From contig CAZYLZ010000005.1 in the NCBI GenBank assembly GCA_964648335.1, positions 1 to 64,000 of the forward strand: a stretch of DNA of 64,000 bases, in the 5' to 3' direction. The translations under genes were made by a program, and so were the position numbers. Each line of letters begins with the position of its first letter. Position 1 is the stretch's first letter. Of the stretch, positions 27,071 through 34,679 are shown piece after piece. A model generated the notes under the pieces. That model was not told the origin of the DNA. It ran no database searches and worked only from the letters and a program-made list of their open reading frames with translations. The stretch comes from CAZYLZ01 sp964648335 (GTDB lineage Bacteria > Patescibacteriota > Minisyncoccia > Phycocordibacterales > UBA2100).

Positions 27071-28969
27071 ATGTATCTCGTCCATGTCTACCCTATCTCT
27101 CGAGGTATCGCGATAGAGCATCTGACCTACTTTTCCCGCGAGGAACCTAAGAAGGGATCGTTTGTGCGCATCACACTACGGGGAACATCGACCTCAGCCG
27201 TCGTCGTAAGGACCGAATCCGCACAGGACGCCAAAGCGCGCGTCCGCACCGCCGGACACGCGCTCGTAAAGATCCAAGACCCGCGCTCGGCAACAATCGT
27301 GCACACACCATATCTTGCGGCTGCTGCACATTGCGCTCGCGACACCGCAGCGACAATCGGCGCAGTGCTCGACTCCGTCATTCCCAAGGCGATACTTACG
27401 CACGCCATAGCCGCGCAGTCCGACTACCTGAGCGATAACGATCCGCTTGCCGCGGGAGACGCGCATGAGTTCTTATGTATCCAAGCCCCGTATGTCGACC
27501 GCATCGCCATGTACCGCACACTCGCGCGTGAGTGCATCGCGAAACGGGAATCGCTCGTGATCGTAGCACCCACTGTGCGCGAAGCCGATCGATTACATAT
27601 GCAGATCGGCCGCGGCATCGAGAGCGCCGTCACCATGCTCTCGGCGGAGCTCTCGCCTAAGAACCTCGTGGCTGCGTGGAAATCCGTGAGTGAATCCTCA
27701 GAATCACGCGTGGTCATCGTCGTCGGTTCGTGTTTGGGCGTTCCCGTAAAAAACCTTTCATGCATAGTGGTAGAGCGCGAAGGAGCTCAATCGTACGTAC
27801 GCGAATCGCGACCGTTCGTGGATCTTCGCTCGATCGCTGAGCTCTATGCGAAGGGTCTCGGCGTCCGCTACATCATCGGCGACACCGTCTTGCGCTCTGC
27901 AGTGAGAGCCCGTCTCGACGACGGATCGGTCATCGAATACGCTCCGCGCTCAATGACTGTGCAGAGTCGCGCCAAGATCCAACTCATCGACATGCGACCC
28001 TATAAGAAAGACAAGACTGGCAACTACCGCGCCCTCTCTGCAGAACTCGTCGCCATGCTCCAAGACACCGAGCGTGCCAATAATCGCACCTTCATCCTCG
28101 CGGGCCGGCGCGGTCTCGCATCGTCGGTCACCTGCGGAGACTGCGGCACTGCGGTCATATGCAGCAGGTGCTCTACTCCGTATACGCTCACGGCAAACGG
28201 TGAAATCCGTACACAACGATTCCTCTGCACCAAATGCGGGTTTCAGGCTCGCACCGATGTGCGCTGCAGCGCGTGCGACAGCTGGAAGCTCATGGCGCTC
28301 GGCGCCGGCAGCCAAAAGATTGTTGAGCTCGTGCAGGCGCAGTTTCCGAACCGCTCGATCTTTCGTGTCGATAGCGACATCACCAAGACGCCCGCTGCCG
28401 TCAAGAAGGTGGTCGAGGCATACGAGCAGTCCACCTCTGGTATCTTGGTGGGTACTGAGCTCGTGCTGCCGTATCTGCCGGAATCTATTCCCTACGCCGC
28501 TGTCTCGTCGATCGACTCGCTTTTAGCGGTCCCCGAGCTTGGCGTCGACGAGCGTGTCTTTGCGCTCCTCATGCGTCTGCGCGAGATGACACAGGTATCG
28601 CTCATCATCCAGAGCCGAACGCCCGAGCGGACCATCTTGCTCGACGCAGTAAACGGCGACATCGAAGGATATGCGGTAGCAGAGCTTTCGCGCCGTCGGG
28701 AGCTGGCATTTCCTCCGTTCTCGATCTTCGTTACCATATCGAGATCAGGAAAGCCGACACCCGTTGAGACTGCTATCTTGACCCTAATGCAAAATTTGGC
28801 GACCTTCGATCCTATCCAGTTACCGCAGCTGCGATCGCGCGTCTATACGGCACGCATTCTAGTCCGTGTACCTGCTTCTACATGGCCGCATCGCGAGCTC
28901 CTCCAGAAGCTCCGGTCTCTCGACCCTTCTTACTCTGTCCACGTCGGGACCGAGAATCTCTTCGCCTGA
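27071..28969 (+). CDS. priA: Primosomal protein N' (PriA), degenerate helicase
   Basis: A 632-residue PriA homologue. The N-terminal DNA-binding domain is present (VHVYPISRGIAIEHLTYFS, GSFVRITLRG) and the paired zinc-binding cysteines are intact (CGDCG ... CSRCS ... CTKCG ... CSACD). The helicase core is eroded: where Walker A GxGKT is expected there is YRTLARECIAKRESLVIVAP, and the DEEH Walker B position reads VVEREGAQSY. It is probably an ATPase-dead loader or scaffold for replication restart (inference). A TGC-TATCAT extended -10 ends 7 nt before ATG 27071, leaderless. Confidence 0.85.
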   Translation: MYLVHVYPISRGIAIEHLTYFSREEPKKGSFVRITLRGTSTSAVVVRTESAQDAKARVRTAGHALVKIQDPRSATIVHTPYLAAAAHCARDTAATIGAVLDSVIPKAILTHAIAAQSDYLSDNDPLAAGDAHEFLCIQAPYVDRIAMYRTLARECIAKRESLVIVAPTVREADRLHMQIGRGIESAVTMLSAELSPKNLVAAWKSVSESSESRVVIVVGSCLGVPVKNLSCIVVEREGAQSYVRESRPFVDLRSIAELYAKGLGVRYIIGDTVLRSAVRARLDDGSVIEYAPRSMTVQSRAKIQLIDMRPYKKDKTGNYRALSAELVAMLQDTERANNRTFILAGRRGLASSVTCGDCGTAVICSRCSTPYTLTANGEIRTQRFLCTKCGFQARTDVRCSACDSWKLMALGAGSQKIVELVQAQFPNRSIFRVDSDITKTPAAVKKVVEAYEQSTSGILVGTELVLPYLPESIPYAAVSSIDSLLAVPELGVDERVFALLMRLREMTQVSLIIQSRTPERTILLDAVNGDIEGYAVAELSRRRELAFPPFSIFVTISRSGKPTPVETAILTLMQNLATFDPIQLPQLRSRVYTARILVRVPASTWPHRELLQKLRSLDPSYSVHVGTENLFA

Positions 28970-29018
28970 GCCAGTCTATGCACTTTCGAAAACGCTAACT
29001 CAAAGGTAGTATTTCGAT

Positions 29019-29537
29019 ATGAAAGAGATCGTCCAGACCGGGCACCCCGCACTCAAGACCAAGGCGCGCGAAGTGCCACCGGGCGAGATCACGAGCCCCA
29101 AAATTCGAACGCTCATAGCCGAGATGCGCGAAGCGCTTGCAAACGAGCCGCTCGGCGTCGCCATAGCAGCGCCCCAGCTTGGTGCTTCGATGCGCATATT
29201 CGTCGTGTCAGGCAACGCACTTGCAAAACGTGCCGAAAAAGCTCCTGGAACCGTGCCCGATACGGTGTTCATAAATCCAGTATTCGTTAAACTGTCAAAA
29301 AAGAAAAAGCTTCTGCACGAGGGGTGCCTTTCTGTTCGCGGACTCTGGGGTATGGTCGAGCGTTCGGAAAAAGCCACGATCCATGCGCTCACCGAGCACG
29401 CTATGCCGATCACCGTCAACGCCGAAGGTCTCTTAGCCCACATCTTCCAGCACGAGATGGATCACCTCGATGGGGTGCTGTATATAGAAAAGGCCGAGGA
29501 AGTCTTCGAAGAGAAAGAGCCTGAACTGCATGAGTAG
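29019..29537 (+). CDS. def: Peptide deformylase
   Basis: A 172-residue PDF with the three catalytic motifs: GVAIAAPQLG (GxGxAAxQ form), EGCLS (metal-binding Cys) and HEMDHLDG (HExxH). It removes formyl groups from nascent proteins. An insertion (SGNALAKRAEKAPGTVPD) lies between motifs 1 and 2. A -10 TAGTAT (29007-29012) ends 6 nt before the ATG, leaderless. Its 3' end overlaps fmt, coupling the formylation and deformylation genes in one operon. Confidence 0.96.
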   Translation: MKEIVQTGHPALKTKAREVPPGEITSPKIRTLIAEMREALANEPLGVAIAAPQLGASMRIFVVSGNALAKRAEKAPGTVPDTVFINPVFVKLSKKKKLLHEGCLSVRGLWGMVERSEKATIHALTEHAMPITVNAEGLLAHIFQHEMDHLDGVLYIEKAEEVFEEKEPELHE

Positions 29538-30411
29538 CGTATCGTTCGCGTTCTTCGGAACGCCCGAGCTCGCCGTCACCGTCCTCGAGACGCTTGGCAC
29601 GCACGGGTACGAGCCTGGCATCGTTATATCGTCGCCCGACCGACCGAAAGGACGCGGCCTCAGTATGACATCACCTCCGGCCGCGCAATGGGCGCGCGAA
29701 CACGGCATCCAGCTCATGCAACCTGCCTCTATCGACGAAAGCGTCGTCGAACAACTAGCACAGCGTTCGTGGGATGTCTTTATTGTTGCAGCATACGGCA
29801 AGCTACTGCCTAAGAGCCTCCTCACCATACCTGCACGCGGAGTGCTTAATGTTCATCCCTCGCTCTTACCCAAGCTTCGCGGTGCATCACCCGTACAGAG
29901 CGCCGTACTCACCGATGCACGAACGACAGGCGTCTCTATAATGCTGCTCGACGAAAAGATGGACCACGGACCCGTTGTCGCCCAAAAACCAGTGCATATT
30001 GCCGACTGGCCTCCGTATGCAAACGATCTGGAACGCGATCTCGCACAGGCAGGTGCGAATCTTCTCGTGTCGGTTTTGCCTGACTGGATTCGAGGCGCAG
30101 CTATAGCAACGCCGCAAAACGATGCAGATGCGACCTTCTGCAAAAAGATTGCGAAACAAGATGGCGAAATCGACCTCGTTTCGGGTGATCCGCATCAGAA
30201 CTTGCTGAAGATACGCGGACTTGCCGGATGGCCAGGTACCTACAGCTTCTTCGAGAGATCCGGCAGCCGCATCCGCGTCGCGATACTCGCCGCTTCTATT
30301 CAGAACGGTTCGCTGACGCTCGAGACGGTGAAACCCGAGGGCAAACAGGCCATGCCCTACGCCGATTTCGCACGATCAGGAGCTGTTCCCATAACACTTG
30401 ACAGCAAATAG
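29530..30411 (+). CDS. fmt: Methionyl-tRNA formyltransferase
   Basis: A 293-residue Fmt: FAFFGTPELAVTVLE at the N-terminus, the folate-binding/catalytic block NVHPSLLPKLRGASPV near residues 105-120, LLDEKMDHGPVV, and a short C-terminal tRNA-binding domain. It formylates initiator Met-tRNA. The ATG lies within the end of def, so translation is probably coupled. The final codons contain the -35 (TTGACA) of the downstream ncRNA promoter. Confidence 0.95.
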   Translation: MSSVSFAFFGTPELAVTVLETLGTHGYEPGIVISSPDRPKGRGLSMTSPPAAQWAREHGIQLMQPASIDESVVEQLAQRSWDVFIVAAYGKLLPKSLLTIPARGVLNVHPSLLPKLRGASPVQSAVLTDARTTGVSIMLLDEKMDHGPVVAQKPVHIADWPPYANDLERDLAQAGANLLVSVLPDWIRGAAIATPQNDADATFCKKIAKQDGEIDLVSGDPHQNLLKIRGLAGWPGTYSFFERSGSRIRVAILAASIQNGSLTLETVKPEGKQAMPYADFARSGAVPITLDSK

Positions 30412-30426
30412 GTATGGGTATATAAT
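30398..30426 (+). promoter_or_regulatory. Consensus promoter inside the fmt 3' end, driving an RNA
   Basis: TTGACA (30398-30403), 17-bp spacer, TATAAT (30421-30426): a perfect promoter. No coding frame with a start and SD follows before the terminator at 30564-30604, and the next gene is on the other strand. Confidence 0.88.
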
Positions 30427-30432
30427 ACTACC

Positions 30433-30604
30433 CAGATTCGGAGTGGCGCTTTCAAGAGCGACGCGGTCGAGCAGCCACCTACGTTGGCGCTCTCGCGAGG
30501 TCCCTCGACCTCCTCCGATCATGAAATCCGCTCTCCTTCTCCCCCGAGGACGAGCGGCTCACCGGACCTCACCTGCTCCCCCGCAGGTGAGGTCCATTCT
30601 TTTT
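30433..30604 (+). ncRNA. Candidate structured non-coding RNA (about 170 nt)
   Basis: Delimited by a perfect promoter and a strong intrinsic terminator. Visible pairings give a closed multi-arm fold: GATTCGGAG near the 5' end pairs with CTCCGATC about 85 nt later, GGTCGAG pairs with CTCGACC inside that, and a small CGCT/AGCG hairpin lies in between. It does not show the signature elements of SRP RNA, tmRNA or RNase P RNA, and its ends do not pair as in 6S RNA. Identity unknown. Confidence 0.6.
30564..30604 (+). terminator. Terminator of the ncRNA/fmt unit
   Basis: 13-bp perfect stem GGACCTCACCTGC/GCAGGTGAGGTCC with a 6-nt loop followed by ATTCTTTTT. Its end overlaps the hpf stop codon on the other strand. 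Confidence 0.9.
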
Positions 30605-30962
30605 ATGCATCGTGCCCGAATCTCAGCCAATGTTTTACCTTTGCCCCCGCTCTCCGAACGAGCGACGTCTTCTTTGCATTTGTCTTCTTGAGCTGCGAGG
30701 CGACCTCGTCCTTCATGGCGTCGATCGCTGCATGCAGCGTCTCCTCGAGGGCCACCGCTCGCACGGTCCTGCCGTCGTTCTGGAGCGTGCACTCCGCGCG
30801 CCATATGCGGCCATGCATCTGCGTCTCGGTTGTGCGACCCAGCTCAATGGCGATTGTTTCGGCACCGTCGAGATACTTTTCTAGAGACCGCAGCTTTTCA
30901 TCGAGATAGTCTTTCGTATCTGGCGCTATCGAATAGTGGGTAGTCTTGATGGTGTAGTCCAT
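30603..30962 (-). CDS. hpf: Ribosome hibernation promoting factor, short form
   Basis: A 119-residue HPF/YfiA family protein: beta-alpha-beta fold with SIAPDTKDYLDEKLRSLEKYL, an AIELGRTTE strand and the basic VRAVALEETLHAAIDAMKDEV helix, ending in a Lys/Arg-rich tail (KKTNAKK, VRRAGAKVKHWLR). It binds the small-subunit channel and silences ribosomes in stationary phase. No C-terminal dimerisation domain, so it is the short type. No SD is visible before the ATG. Confidence 0.92.
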   Translation of the reverse strand: MDYTIKTTHYSIAPDTKDYLDEKLRSLEKYLDGAETIAIELGRTTETQMHGRIWRAECTLQNDGRTVRAVALEETLHAAIDAMKDEVASQLKKTNAKKTSLVRRAGAKVKHWLRFGHDA

Positions 30963-30972
30963 AGTCCATGCG

Positions 30973-31194
30973 TTACTTTTGTAATTCGAATGTCTTTTTT
31001 TGCGCGCGATGGCCGGCGACGAGCCGAACCGATTCTGCAGGGACCTTTAGATGCCGTGTCAAGAGGACCGTTGTCCGTTTGTTCGCTCTGTTTTCTTGTG
31101 CCGGTTCGCGCACATGAATCTCGATCGCGCCGCGTTTCCCCACTGCGATGCTTTCTTTACGAGAATCGGGAGTCACATGAACGACGACTCTCAT
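30973..31194 (-). CDS. DUF167 (YggU-like) small protein
   Basis: A 73-residue DUF167 domain: MRVVVHVTPDSRKESI, a VREPAQENRANKR core and the VRLVAGHRAQKKTFEL end are characteristic. Function unknown. The start is placed at 31194, one base after the stop of the PEBP gene, so the two are translated from one mRNA; hpf follows. Confidence 0.85.
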   Translation of the reverse strand: MRVVVHVTPDSRKESIAVGKRGAIEIHVREPAQENRANKRTTVLLTRHLKVPAESVRLVAGHRAQKKTFELQK

Positions 31195-31195
31195 A

Positions 31196-31783
31196 TCACT
31201 TGGTCTTCTGGTAACGTCCCATGAGGTGCGATTGTCCAACGATATGCCCCTGCATCGCAGAGAGCACCTGTTCTTTGGTTGCCCCTTGAGAAAGTCCTAG
31301 TTCTGAATCGAGCGCATACACCGTAAAGAAGTAGCGGTGTTCGGTTGGAGTATATTCCTTCGGAGGACAAGGCCCCGCGTACGCGGCTTGTCCTGCACCA
31401 TTGGCTCCCGGAACGCCTGCCTGTCTGCCCTCTGCAATTTCCGTCGTCGTTGCCGGAATATTAAAGAGAACCCAGTGCGTAAAGATGCCAGAAGGCACCC
31501 GTTGTTTTGGCACATCTGGATCGTCGACGATGAGCGCGAGCGTTTTGGCATCGGCTGGCACATTGAGGATGCGCAGCGGCGGGCTCACGACACTCTCTGC
31601 CTCGCACGTGTACTGCGCCGGTATCGAATCCCCTTCGGCAAAAGCCGTGCTGGTGAGCTGGATAGTACCTCGCTGCTCTAGATATGCCGTTACGTCGGCC
31701 GGTCCGTTTTTTCCTAAGACTACGTAAAGCCCGATAGCTACGATTACTACTAAAACGACTGCAACCGCCATTCGAGTGTTCAT
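31196..31783 (-). CDS. PEBP family protein (YbhB/YbcL-like), membrane-anchored
   Basis: A 195-residue protein: an N-terminal membrane anchor or signal (about residues 5-24), then a phosphatidylethanolamine-binding-protein fold with LALIVDDPDVP (D-P-D-x-P motif), HWVLFNIP and YAGPCPP ... HRYFFTVYALD. Bacterial PEBPs have uncertain ligands. A TGG-TAGTAT extended -10 ends 6 nt before the ATG (leaderless), and DUF167 follows with 1-nt spacing. Confidence 0.9.
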   Translation of the reverse strand: MNTRMAVAVVLVVIVAIGLYVVLGKNGPADVTAYLEQRGTIQLTSTAFAEGDSIPAQYTCEAESVVSPPLRILNVPADAKTLALIVDDPDVPKQRVPSGIFTHWVLFNIPATTTEIAEGRQAGVPGANGAGQAAYAGPCPPKEYTPTEHRYFFTVYALDSELGLSQGATKEQVLSAMQGHIVGQSHLMGRYQKTK

Positions 31784-31837
31784 GGATTCATACTACCAAG
31801 CAAGTCCGGAGTAAGTATGAAGAAATCTGGGGAGAAA

Positions 31838-31870
31838 TAAAAAAGCCGCCACTGACTTCAGTGGCGGCTT
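31838..31870 (-). terminator. Terminator of the 31875 gene
   Basis: Minus-strand stem AAGCCGCCACTGA/TCAGTGGCGGCTT followed by TTTTA. Confidence 0.9.
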
Positions 31871-31874
31871 CGAA

Positions 31875-32348
31875 TCAGGCCGCAGAGCCGAATGCTAGGG
31901 CTTCGTTGGCGATCTTCTCGATCTCTTCCTCGAGCCATGACATCACCTCGGCGGGCTTATGCTTGCCCTCGGTGACGGCAGCTTCGACGGCAAGTCGCGG
32001 CGTTATGGGGCGGAGTTTTGGCTCCGGTACCGTTTGTGCATAGGCCACCCAAGTGCCCATAGGCTCGGTCGATTCTTGCAGTCCGTTGCCGTCCAAAAAC
32101 CAAACCAGCCCGAAGCCACCACCTTCGCGGCTCTCGCCAAAAATGATATGGCGACCGCTCGTGCGCAAAAGCTCCAAGGCAGCCTTTCCGTCTTTGCTTT
32201 CAAGGAATGCTTCGAGCTTTGCTGCCACCTCATCGGAGGATACTGTTGGTGCTGTGCCTTGCTGTGCGCTTGACGCCGCGTGCGACTTTTGGTTCTGTTT
32301 GACCTCTTCGTACACGCGGGCAGCATGGAGCCATCGATGTTCGTTCAT
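31875..32348 (-). CDS. Orphan soluble protein
   Basis: A 157-residue protein of unknown family. An N-terminal helix (EHRWLHAARVYEEVKQNQ), an Ala/Ser/Gln linker, then a compact domain (KLEAFLESKDGKAALELLR, HIIFGESREGGGFGLVWFLDG) and a C-terminal acidic helix (MSWLEEEIEKIANEA). The start at 32348 is set by the SD GGAAGGTGG and by the promoter at 32373-32400. A terminator follows. It is the first of the run of monocistronic orphan genes. Confidence 0.8.
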   Translation of the reverse strand: MNEHRWLHAARVYEEVKQNQKSHAASSAQQGTAPTVSSDEVAAKLEAFLESKDGKAALELLRTSGRHIIFGESREGGGFGLVWFLDGNGLQESTEPMGTWVAYAQTVPEPKLRPITPRLAVEAAVTEGKHKPAEVMSWLEEEIEKIANEALAFGSAA

Positions 32349-32372
32349 TGTCCACCTTCCTTTCTGTTTGCA

Positions 32373-32400
32373 CTGTACCGATATTTCATGTGCTGTCAAT
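32373..32400 (-). promoter_or_regulatory. Promoter of the 31875 gene
   Basis: Minus-strand TTGACA (32400-32395), 16-bp spacer, TACAGT (32378-32373). Confidence 0.75.
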
Positions 32401-32422
32401 TTGAATCCTATTGACGGAAATT

Positions 32423-32455
32423 AAAAAACCGTCCGGTGCACGAGCGCCGGACGGT
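32423..32455 (-). terminator. Terminator of the 32464 gene
   Basis: Minus-strand stem ACCGTCCGG/CCGGACGGT followed by TTTTTAA. Confidence 0.88.
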
Positions 32456-32463
32456 AACCAATC

Positions 32464-32925
32464 TTACGGTGCGGCTGTGCGAACAAATCGCTTGCGGCTG
32501 TGCGCAAACAATTCTACGCAGAGCACAGCCAACAGCACAACTGCGGCACAACAAGCCACTGTCTTGATCGCGGGAGCTGCAGCATGACTCGAAGCCTCAA
32601 TCCAGCCCTGCACCGTCTGACCCTCCCCGCTGTCTTCGCGAATGAGATCGGTGTACGCTAGCGGCACGAGAGCCCACAGTGCCACTGCCCACGCAACACA
32701 CATGAGTACGACGTTTTTCACGGCAGAGGACATGGTGGTGCCTGCCACCGGGTGATACACGACCCAGTACGTCGCCGACGCTATAGTCGCAACCTGAAAG
32801 AGCAGGAGCACTACAGAATCGATGGATCCCCAATCTTCGGCCATCGTGCACGCAAGTACGGTCGTGACGACCGCGATGGCAGTCACTACCGAGCGAAACA
32901 CTCGGACATGCGATAGTTCGATCAT
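32464..32925 (-). CDS. Four-helix orphan membrane protein
   Basis: A 153-residue membrane protein with helices near residues 10-28, 38-58, 72-92 and 122-142, and one extracytoplasmic or cytoplasmic loop (TDLIREDSGEGQTVQGWIEASS). Family not recognised. The start at 32925 (MIELSHVRVFR) is chosen from the promoter position (32956-32984) and a weak purine-rich SD (AGGGAAG); upstream in-frame starts lie outside the transcript. A terminator follows. Confidence 0.7.
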   Translation of the reverse strand: MIELSHVRVFRSVVTAIAVVTTVLACTMAEDWGSIDSVVLLLFQVATIASATYWVVYHPVAGTTMSSAVKNVVLMCVAWAVALWALVPLAYTDLIREDSGEGQTVQGWIEASSHAAAPAIKTVACCAAVVLLAVLCVELFAHSRKRFVRTAAP

Positions 32926-32955
32926 AGTCTTCCCTCTGTTGTTAGTCCAGGCAGG

Positions 32956-32984
32956 TTTGTACAGTATATATACAGAGTTGTCAA
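32956..32984 (-). promoter_or_regulatory. Promoter of the 32464 gene
   Basis: Minus-strand TTGACA (32984-32979), 17-bp spacer, TACAAA (32961-32956). Confidence 0.7.
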
Positions 32985-33013
32985 TAAAAGAGAGCCGCCC
33001 TCGCGAGGGCGGC
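32985..33013 (-). terminator. Terminator of the 33019 gene
   Basis: Perfect palindrome GCCGCCCTCGCGAGGGCGGC followed on the minus strand by TCTCTTTTATT. It abuts the -35 of the next promoter. Confidence 0.88.
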
Positions 33014-33018
33014 AAGCG

Positions 33019-33285
33019 TCATACGACCCGAGTTGGGGTGAGCATGTCTTTAAGGCGGCGCGCATCGACATCCGAGATGCCGGGCACCTCGCGCAAGGTC
33101 AGCCAAGCGATCTTGGCATTTTTTGCCGCGATAACGAGGTCTGTTACCCGTTTCGAACCGAACTGCTCGATCGCAAAGGTGAGCTGCTCGAAGGCATCGC
33201 TGTATAACAGCGCTGGTCGCATGATGCCTTTTTCGTTCTTGTCGAAGTCGAGACAGTGTCCTACTTCGTGGACGTTAACACGCAT
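33019..33285 (-). CDS. Small protein with an N-terminal HExGH metalloprotease-like motif
   Basis: An 88-residue protein beginning MRVNVHEVGHCLDFDKN followed by EKGIMRP. HEVGH plus a downstream IM resembles the metzincin zinc motif and Met-turn, but the third zinc His is absent (Asp/Lys in its place) and the usual upstream domain is missing. The rest is a helical domain ending LREVPGISDVDARRLKDML, which resembles a helix-hairpin-helix. The start at 33285 is set by the SD GAGGTG. Promoter and terminator are its own. A peptidase function is not established. Confidence 0.7.
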   Translation of the reverse strand: MRVNVHEVGHCLDFDKNEKGIMRPALLYSDAFEQLTFAIEQFGSKRVTDLVIAAKNAKIAWLTLREVPGISDVDARRLKDMLTPTRVV

Positions 33286-33318
33286 TACACACCTCATGGC
33301 TGTTCGATCCCGATACTT

Positions 33319-33347
33319 ACCGTACTACGACGCATGTAGTGTGTCAA
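33319..33347 (-). promoter_or_regulatory. Promoter of the 33019 gene
   Basis: Minus-strand TTGACA (33347-33342), 17-bp spacer, TACGGT (33324-33319). Confidence 0.7.
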
Positions 33348-33391
33348 ATATAACCGCCGCCTCGGTCATGGGGACGACACAGAGGCGGCGG
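33345..33391 (-). terminator. Terminator of the 33395 gene
   Basis: Minus-strand stem CCGCCGCCTC/GAGGCGGCGG with an 18-nt loop followed by TTATATTT. Confidence 0.8.
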
Positions 33392-33394
33392 GAT

Positions 33395-34582
33395 TTATTT
33401 TTGTATGACAGAAAGGATCATTCCAAGCATCGACCAGTCGATCGGGATATCCCCTGTGAGCAGGTCGCGGATTTTTTGCACCTCGAGATACGTACGTTCG
33501 GTACTCCCCTTTTCGCCAAATACGGCTCCGCGCATCCGCCGCAATTTGTACATCTCACCAGGCGTGAGCTCGACCGAGAACAGGTGCGCGCGATGACACG
33601 CGAATGTAGCAGCCATCTGACGCGACTCGTGGTATTCGAACCGCTGTGGTTCTACCGTAAGTCCTGTCTCTTCGCGCAGCTCGTCTGCCGCGAGTTGTTC
33701 GGGCCGTACTCCGGCCTTAAACGACGATCCGCTCGGCAATTCCCAGACGAATCCCGTCGTATTCGAAACGGGCGCACGGAATTCTTTTACCAACACGACA
33801 TCGGTATCGGCGAGTGTTCCTCCTGGACAGTACGCGACGACACTCGATATATCGGACCTTCCCAAGACAAATTCATTGCTTCTGTGTCGCTGCTCGGCAG
33901 CAACATAGATGTCTACGTGGATTGCCCAAGCAAACAAGGACGAGCGGGCTGGTCCGACACGAAACGTCCATTCTACCTTCGCATCATGCAATCGGTTTCC
34001 TGCAGCGCGAAGATTCGCGTACCACCGTTGAAACGATTCCGTGTGCCAGATCTCGAGTGGAATAAAGCGGGCGCCACCGTATCGACGAGCGCCGGTATTG
34101 AGACGGCTTACCGCACAGGCAAGCGTATCGTTGAGCGTCGTAAACGATGGAATGCCGAGTTTGGTCGCGTAGTACCGCTGATACCGAACCTTGGGCGCAT
34201 CTGGCGGTGCACCAAGCACGACCTTGCCACTGTATTTCCACGTACCGAACTCGTCGTTCGTCGTAAATCCCGGCATAGTGGTGAGTTCGCGCGGGATCCA
34301 GGCGACGATGCAGTCGGCCATACGCAGCATGAGCTCTTCAGTTTCTAATTGTAGTGCGTAGTCTTCTGCCCACGTGTCGTTTCTGCCTTCAGGGACAAAG
34401 ACAACGCCGTCGTACTCCATCTTCTCGAGAAGTCTCAGAGCCTCGGGCCGCCACGAGGGCACTGTGGGCTCTCGCGGGGTCGGACCCACAAGCATGATCG
34501 CCTTCGTAAAGCTCCGCGGGAACACGTCTTTGACGTACACCACTTTCATCTTCGACTTTTTTGCACGAGTCGCTTGTGCCAT
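33395..34582 (-). CDS. Fusion: nucleoside 2-deoxyribosyltransferase-like domain plus NUDIX hydrolase
   Basis: A 395-residue two-domain protein. N-terminal half (about 28-150) is like nucleoside 2-deoxyribosyltransferases: AIMLVGPTPRE, a WRPEALRLLEKMEYDGVVFVPE helix-strand, ADCIVAWIPRELTTMPGF and GKVVLGAPPDAPKVRYQ. C-terminal half (about 200-390) is NUDIX of the ADP-ribose pyrophosphatase type: FVWELPSGSSF and LAADELREETGL, with the usual Arg of the Nudix box replaced by Asp. The pairing suggests processing of modified nucleotides (inference). It has promoter, SD (AAAGGG) and terminator of its own, next to a second NUDIX gene. Confidence 0.8.
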   Translation of the reverse strand: MAQATRAKKSKMKVVYVKDVFPRSFTKAIMLVGPTPREPTVPSWRPEALRLLEKMEYDGVVFVPEGRNDTWAEDYALQLETEELMLRMADCIVAWIPRELTTMPGFTTNDEFGTWKYSGKVVLGAPPDAPKVRYQRYYATKLGIPSFTTLNDTLACAVSRLNTGARRYGGARFIPLEIWHTESFQRWYANLRAAGNRLHDAKVEWTFRVGPARSSLFAWAIHVDIYVAAEQRHRSNEFVLGRSDISSVVAYCPGGTLADTDVVLVKEFRAPVSNTTGFVWELPSGSSFKAGVRPEQLAADELREETGLTVEPQRFEYHESRQMAATFACHRAHLFSVELTPGEMYKLRRMRGAVFGEKGSTERTYLEVQKIRDLLTGDIPIDWSMLGMILSVIQK

Positions 34583-34616
34583 CGCGTAACCCTTTCTGAT
34601 TATTTCTTCTGTGTTT

Positions 34617-34645
34617 TTAATACCACGCGTTTCTAATTTTGTCTA
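34617..34645 (-). promoter_or_regulatory. Promoter of the 33395 gene
   Basis: Minus-strand TAGACA (34645-34640), 17-bp spacer, TATTAA (34622-34617). Confidence 0.65.
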
Positions 34646-34647
34646 TA

Positions 34648-34674
34648 CAAAACCCCCGCACGGTGGTGCGGGGG
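34648..34674 (-). terminator. Terminator of the 34680 gene
   Basis: Minus-strand stem CCCCCGCAC/GTGCGGGGG followed by TTTTGTAT. Confidence 0.88.
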
Positions 34675-34679
34675 TAGAT

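Noticed and set aside
30398..30691. 97-codon plus-strand frame over the ncRNA candidate
   Set aside because: It starts at the -35 of the promoter, crosses the terminator and runs antisense into hpf.
32822..34348. 508-codon plus-strand frame over several cassette genes
   Set aside because: It crosses two terminators and two promoters of well-supported minus-strand genes.
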